Positions 21,717 through 24,828 of a DNA stretch of 24,828 nucleotides are shown here, piece after piece. Source of the stretch: a virus; IMG/VR virus record IMGVR_UViG_3300048024_000791, positions 1-24,828 of that record, one strand, 5' to 3'. The translations under genes and the position numbers were made by a program. The notes beneath the pieces were generated by a model that was not told the DNA's origin, ran no database searches, and saw nothing but the letters and a program-made list of their open reading frames with translations. Numbering within the stretch: the first letter of the stretch is position 1; every line of letters starts with the position of its first letter.

Positions 21717-22545
21717 CTTGATTTTCCTCGGGTTGTGGCTCAGATTCAACTTCTGGCTCGGGTTCTGGTTGAGGTTCTTCGTATCCTCTGCGACTTTCCA
21801 AAGGAAGCTTGGTTAATAATTCTTGTAATTTGCTTTCGCATTCAGCAACATCTGCTTGATATTGTTCAACCATAGCTTCAATTTCAGAAACTGCAGATTC
21901 AATAGATTCTGCAACACCTTTAAGGCTTTCAAGATCAGCTTTTTTCGAATCAAGTTCTGTAGTTGCTTCTGCAGCTGCTCGCTTTTTGGCAAACAAATCA
22001 TCTTGAACTTTAAATGCTTCATCTGCAACCTTACGCAATTCAATGGCGCTATTTTTTTGCTCTTCGGTTGGTTCTTCAGAATCTGCTACAACAGCTTCTG
22101 CAGCAGATAATTTGGTTTCCCAGTCTGTTTTTTTCTCGAAAGCTTCTGCTTTTACAACTTCCCATGCAGCAAGTAATTCTTCTTGTTTAGGTTCAAGCTC
22201 AGCAATTTCTTGCTTAAGCGATTCGATGCTTTCATTGTTTTTGGATAAATTTTCTTTTTCTTCGCTCAAACGTGATTCTACATATTTAAGGTTAGATTTG
22301 CAGTTTTCAAGTTTTGCTTGAGCTTCTACTTCGCCGCCAATTCCATCATTCAAATCGGCGTCATCAATATCCCAGGCGTCGCGAAATGTTCGGTCAGCAG
22401 GAACTTCGTCGGTTGTGCCGATTCTGTATAGTGTTCCGAATTTGAGCATTTTTTGCGCCTGCTCGTGAACTTTGTCAACCGATAAATTGTCCACAAAATG
22501 TGTGACGGCTACGGTTGGATCATTATATATTAATATATTTTTCAT
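21703..22545 (-). CDS. Fibre-associated protein with long coiled coil
   Basis: 280 residues. Residues 1-62 hold the motif 'LYRIGTTDEVPADRTFRDAW' which occurs beside tail-fibre genes in many phages. From about 72 to 245 there is a long coiled coil ('ENCKSNLKYVESRLSEEKEN' and onward), enriched in Ala and Glu. The tail is Pro/Glu-rich ('EEPQPEPEPEVESEPQPEEN'). The long coil is unusual for this family, which is generally short; it could trimerise or form a fibre shaft, or act as an assembly chaperone. It follows fibre 1 by 9 bases and overlaps the next gene. Confidence 0.72.
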   Translation of the reverse strand: MKNILIYNDPTVAVTHFVDNLSVDKVHEQAQKMLKFGTLYRIGTTDEVPADRTFRDAWDIDDADLNDGIGGEVEAQAKLENCKSNLKYVESRLSEEKENLSKNNESIESLKQEIAELEPKQEELLAAWEVVKAEAFEKKTDWETKLSAAEAVVADSEEPTEEQKNSAIELRKVADEAFKVQDDLFAKKRAAAEATTELDSKKADLESLKGVAESIESAVSEIEAMVEQYQADVAECESKLQELLTKLPLESRRGYEEPQPEPEPEVESEPQPEENQDDQN

Positions 22546-22554
22546 GATTAAAAA

Positions 22555-24150
22555 TTAGTGAACTATAAGCGAAACATAACTGGGATTATGGTGACTACCA
22601 AGGTTACCACCGCTATCTATTTCATTGATTCTGAGTACTACAGCCGAGCTTGAAACGCTAGATATTCTGGCAAGAACATGATTATCGCTGCCAACGGAGG
22701 TGTTCGGGTTGAGGGCGTGCGCATTGACTACCGGGTTAGTTACTGGGCTTGTAAATGTGATAGTATAGATTCCAGTTCCACCATCTGTGATGCTTGACAC
22801 ATTAAAGCTATTAGAAGCACTTAATTCTGTGGTCATATTTGATGCAGTTCCATCAAATTCTACATATGCACGCGGACCAGTTCCGCCACCACCGCCGCCA
22901 TTTGCTTGAATCCATCCGCCAATTGAATCGGTATAAACATAAAGTGCAGCGCTACTTTCGTCGTACCATAAATCTCCATCAGATGCGCTAGCTGGAACAG
23001 TCTCATCAGTACTAACACTTGCTCCGCCGCCTCCGCCGCCTCCGCCGCCACCACCAGCATTAATTTTGAATATTGAAAGCCTACCTTTTAACGTGGGAAC
23101 GTTATCGGAGCTACAGGTGTATTCAAAGTAAAGCTTATTCCCTGCATTTAAATATCTTGCGCCTGAAAAGTTTAAAGTTTCTTGGTTTTCTCCTGCTACT
23201 TGGCCTGCTGCAGCTAAATTTTCAGGAGAACCATTCGGAATGGTGTCTCCTGTGTGCAGTCGTAAGGAGATTGATGTAGAAGTATTTACATTAAGTTGAA
23301 TTGACGCATTAAGTTGATAAAATCCACTATCCGGCACGGTAAATACTGCGGCTCGATCAGTGCCCGTACCGCTTCCATTTCCTGTTGATAAACTGCTTGT
23401 ATCATCTGTATGAATTGTTGCGGTAATATTTGCAGCGCTATCGTCAAAGCAAAACCATCCTCCGCCTCCAGACATGTGGGCTGCATTTGCCGTAAATTCA
23501 GCATCAATATTTACCGCAGCACTTGATCCACCAACAGCTCCATTGGTTTGAATCCATGCATCTCTATCTGCAAAGTATACATACAATGAAGCAGTATCTG
23601 AATCCCACCATAAATCGCCATCGCTTGGCGAGCCAGGAGCATCTGTCGAAACAGAAATTGAACCACCGCCTGTACCGGGTGTGCCTCCAACACCTCCTTT
23701 TGTTATGATTTCATTTATTTTTGTACGAATTTGATCAACAGAAACTGATGCTCGAGCTCCACCAAGATTATTTCCGGGCAATAAACCAGTACCGTATCCA
23801 TCTTCAGGGCCACCATTTACGACTGGATGAGAGACTTTTATCTTTCCATTCATTACAGGATGAGAACTACAAACATATGTATACGAACCTTCTCCAAGTA
23901 AATTTGCATCAGATATTAAAGCAATTTGTCCGTTCGATTCGGTCACTTGCCACGAAACATAATCTGCGCTCAAATTCATTACATGACCGCCGCTAGCATT
24001 GGTTATGGTTATATCGTCATCGCTGCGAATATAAATTGTCGGATTTGGAGCATCTTCTAAACCGTGTCCGTTCCATAAATATGCAGAGTTGTCAGATGCA
24101 GCAGTAACAGTATAATTATACGATTTAGATAAATTGGTTCGATTACTCAT
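22555..24150 (-). CDS. Tail-fibre-like protein 1 with cupredoxin-like and C1q-like domains
   Basis: 531 residues, multi-domain. Residues about 10-108 are cupredoxin-like: 'NASGGHVMNLS' (H56) and 'GSYTYVCSSHPVMNGKIKV' (C94, H97, M100), the four ligands of a type 1 copper site, with C-x2-H-x2-M spacing shorter than plastocyanin. Then come a 'DGDLWWDSDTASLYVY' module (about 166-201), a C1q/TNF-like jelly roll (about 210-362, 'FTVPDSGFYQLNASIQL'), a run of 11 Gly, a second 'DGDLWYDESSAALYVY' module (about 377-416), a Gly linker, and a C-terminal domain from about 424 shared in its first part with fibre 2. It is the first gene of the fibre operon, with a GTGTAATC element 7 bases upstream. Role inferred: virion adhesin. 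Confidence 0.82.
   Translation of the reverse strand: MSNRTNLSKSYNYTVTAASDNSAYLWNGHGLEDAPNPTIYIRSDDDITITNASGGHVMNLSADYVSWQVTESNGQIALISDANLLGEGSYTYVCSSHPVMNGKIKVSHPVVNGGPEDGYGTGLLPGNNLGGARASVSVDQIRTKINEIITKGGVGGTPGTGGGSISVSTDAPGSPSDGDLWWDSDTASLYVYFADRDAWIQTNGAVGGSSAAVNIDAEFTANAAHMSGGGGWFCFDDSAANITATIHTDDTSSLSTGNGSGTGTDRAAVFTVPDSGFYQLNASIQLNVNTSTSISLRLHTGDTIPNGSPENLAAAGQVAGENQETLNFSGARYLNAGNKLYFEYTCSSDNVPTLKGRLSIFKINAGGGGGGGGGGGASVSTDETVPASASDGDLWYDESSAALYVYTDSIGGWIQANGGGGGGTGPRAYVEFDGTASNMTTELSASNSFNVSSITDGGTGIYTITFTSPVTNPVVNAHALNPNTSVGSDNHVLARISSVSSSAVVLRINEIDSGGNLGSHHNPSYVSLIVH
22793..22869. repeat. 77-bp perfect direct repeat, copy B
   Basis: Identical with 20212-20288. It encodes residues about 428-453 of fibre 1, just after a Gly linker. 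Confidence 0.97.
23024..23056. repeat. 9-bp tandem repeat coding for poly-Gly
   Basis: Three consecutive 9-base units (CCGCCGCCT, CCGCCGCCT, CCGCCGCCA), then two more CCA triplets, encode most of the 11-Gly linker of fibre 1. Such arrays can change length by slippage in steps of whole codons. Confidence 0.85.
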
Positions 24151-24157
24151 TCTATTT

Positions 24158-24165
24158 GATTACAC
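24158..24165 (-). promoter_or_regulatory. GTGTAWWW upstream element (site 9)
   Basis: GTGTAATC on the minus strand, 7 bases before the ATG at 24150. It lies in the 21-base gap between the PhoH stop and the first gene of the fibre operon. Confidence 0.45.
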
Positions 24166-24171
24166 TATAGT

Positions 24172-24828
24172 CTATTTTTTGCTTTGAATTTTTGTTATTA
24201 CAAATTTTAGTATTTCACTTCGCATGATATCTTCTGCGCCAAAGTGAAAAGTATGAACTCCTTGAGCTTTACTTTCTTCGTCATTAAATAATCGATACAT
24301 ATCTGCAAATCCACTTTTGCCATTAATGTCACTCTGCATAGGATCACCGCAAATGATCAATTTGCTGCCCTCGCCAAGTCGAGTCATTAATGTTGTCAAT
24401 TCTTTGAATGTGAAATTTTGAGATTCATCCGCGATTACTATCTCATCACGCCAACTAGCTCCGCGCAAATAATTGACAGGCATACCTTTAACAATGTCTT
24501 TCTCTTTGACAATACTTGCTTGCCCAGGAATCAATAACTCGTCGAGCTTTTCATTCATTGGCATCATATATGGATTGATTTTCTCGGCCATTTCTCCGGG
24601 TAATGCGCCAAGACTTTTTTCGCCACTTTCAGCAATCGTGCGAACATATGTAATGCCGCGCTCATTTTTCATATTGTATAATTGTAATGCGCCGTAAATC
24701 GCGACATACGTTTTACTCGTTCCGGCGGGCCCACTTATAAATATTATCTTTGATTCACTGTCAAATATTATTTTTAATAATTGGTTTTGTTTTTCAGTTA
24801 AATTTATTTTCTTTAACTTGATGTTTAT
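24172..24828 (-). CDS. phoH: PhoH-family ATPase (N-terminus beyond the window)
   Basis: The frame stays open to the right edge, giving 218 residues, so the true start lies outside the window; the Met at 24672 is internal. Near the visible N-terminus is 'INLTEKQNQLLKI' and then Walker A GPAGTSKT (fragment residues 33-40). Walker B is 'DEIVIADESQN', followed by 'LTTLMTRLGEGSKLIICGDP', matching the PhoH P-loop ATPase core. PhoH proteins are cytoplasmic ATPases, possibly RNA helicase or RNase-linked, and are common in marine phages, though their role in infection is not settled. It ends 21 bases before the fibre operon. Confidence 0.92.
   Translation of the reverse strand: MNIKLKKINLTEKQNQLLKIIFDSESKIIFISGPAGTSKTYVAIYGALQLYNMKNERGITYVRTIAESGEKSLGALPGEMAEKINPYMMPMNEKLDELLIPGQASIVKEKDIVKGMPVNYLRGASWRDEIVIADESQNFTFKELTTLMTRLGEGSKLIICGDPMQSDINGKSGFADMYRLFNDEESKAQGVHTFHFGAEDIMRSEILKFVITKIQSKK

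Noticed and set aside
21442-22321. Cys/Phe/Ser-rich plus-strand frames opposite the fibre-associated genes
   Set aside because: Antisense shadows of Glu/Ala/Lys-rich coiled coil.
24172-24672. PhoH as a complete 166-residue protein starting at 24672
   Set aside because: The frame is open to the window edge and the Walker A motif lies upstream of that Met, so the start is outside the window.
1-24828. CRISPR arrays, tRNA or rRNA genes, insertion sequences
   Set aside because: No regularly spaced repeats, tRNA-like cloverleaf, transposase or terminal inverted repeats were seen by eye; a tRNAscan-SE run would settle tRNAs.

Overview
The window is a stretch of an AT-rich, gene-dense tailed double-stranded DNA phage genome (Caudoviricetes). 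The evidence is a large terminase, a prohead protease-scaffold protein, a major capsid protein candidate, several fibre-like proteins, a holin-like protein, a PhoH ATPase and a phage-type sigma factor, packed with 1-50 nt overlaps and ATGA junctions. No cellular housekeeping block, rRNA or tRNA was seen. The marine-phage flavour (cupredoxin-like fibre domain, 'DRTFRDAW' fibre-neighbour protein, PhoH, 2OG-Fe(II) oxygenase) is an inference; the host cannot be named. The lipobox protein suggests a Gram-negative host if it is a spanin.

Layout. 1-2725 (+): the C-terminal end of a probable DNA polymerase III alpha subunit, then a full-length ClpC-type Hsp100 unfoldase. 2706-12624 (-): the morphogenesis block, read right to left: zinc-ribbon/AT-hook protein, sigma-70 family factor, a two-repeat coiled-coil protein (possible small terminase), a C2H2-ERCC4 nuclease, large terminase, protease-scaffold fusion, putative decoration protein, major capsid protein, a strong terminator, then a SAP-like protein and two small virion-type proteins. 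12652-13897 (-): a translationally coupled membrane cassette (holin-like protein, short lipoprotein with a C-terminal membrane segment, membrane-anchored GAF protein). 13956-14153 (+): a small protein resembling the MbcA/ParS/Xre toxin-binding domain. 14150-16391 (-): three tandem proteins sharing an N-terminal motif. 16580-17161 (+): two small genes and a terminator. 17218-17750 (-): two small genes. 17835-24150 (-): a fibre operon with a cupredoxin/C1q-like fibre, a coiled-coil fibre-associated protein, two more fibre-like proteins, then a phytanoyl-CoA-dioxygenase-like enzyme and a Cys-cluster protein. 24172-24828 (-): PhoH, cut by the right edge.

How it may work together. A motif GTGTAWWW recurs a few bases in front of the first gene of most transcription units on both strands. 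At one place it lies 20 bases after a terminator. The window also encodes its own sigma-like factor with a Cys-rich insertion, next to a zinc-ribbon/AT-hook protein. The simplest reading is a phage-specific (late) promoter class read by this factor, driving head, lysis and fibre genes; this is a hypothesis. No portal, endolysin, tail tube/sheath or ClpP was recognised in the window.
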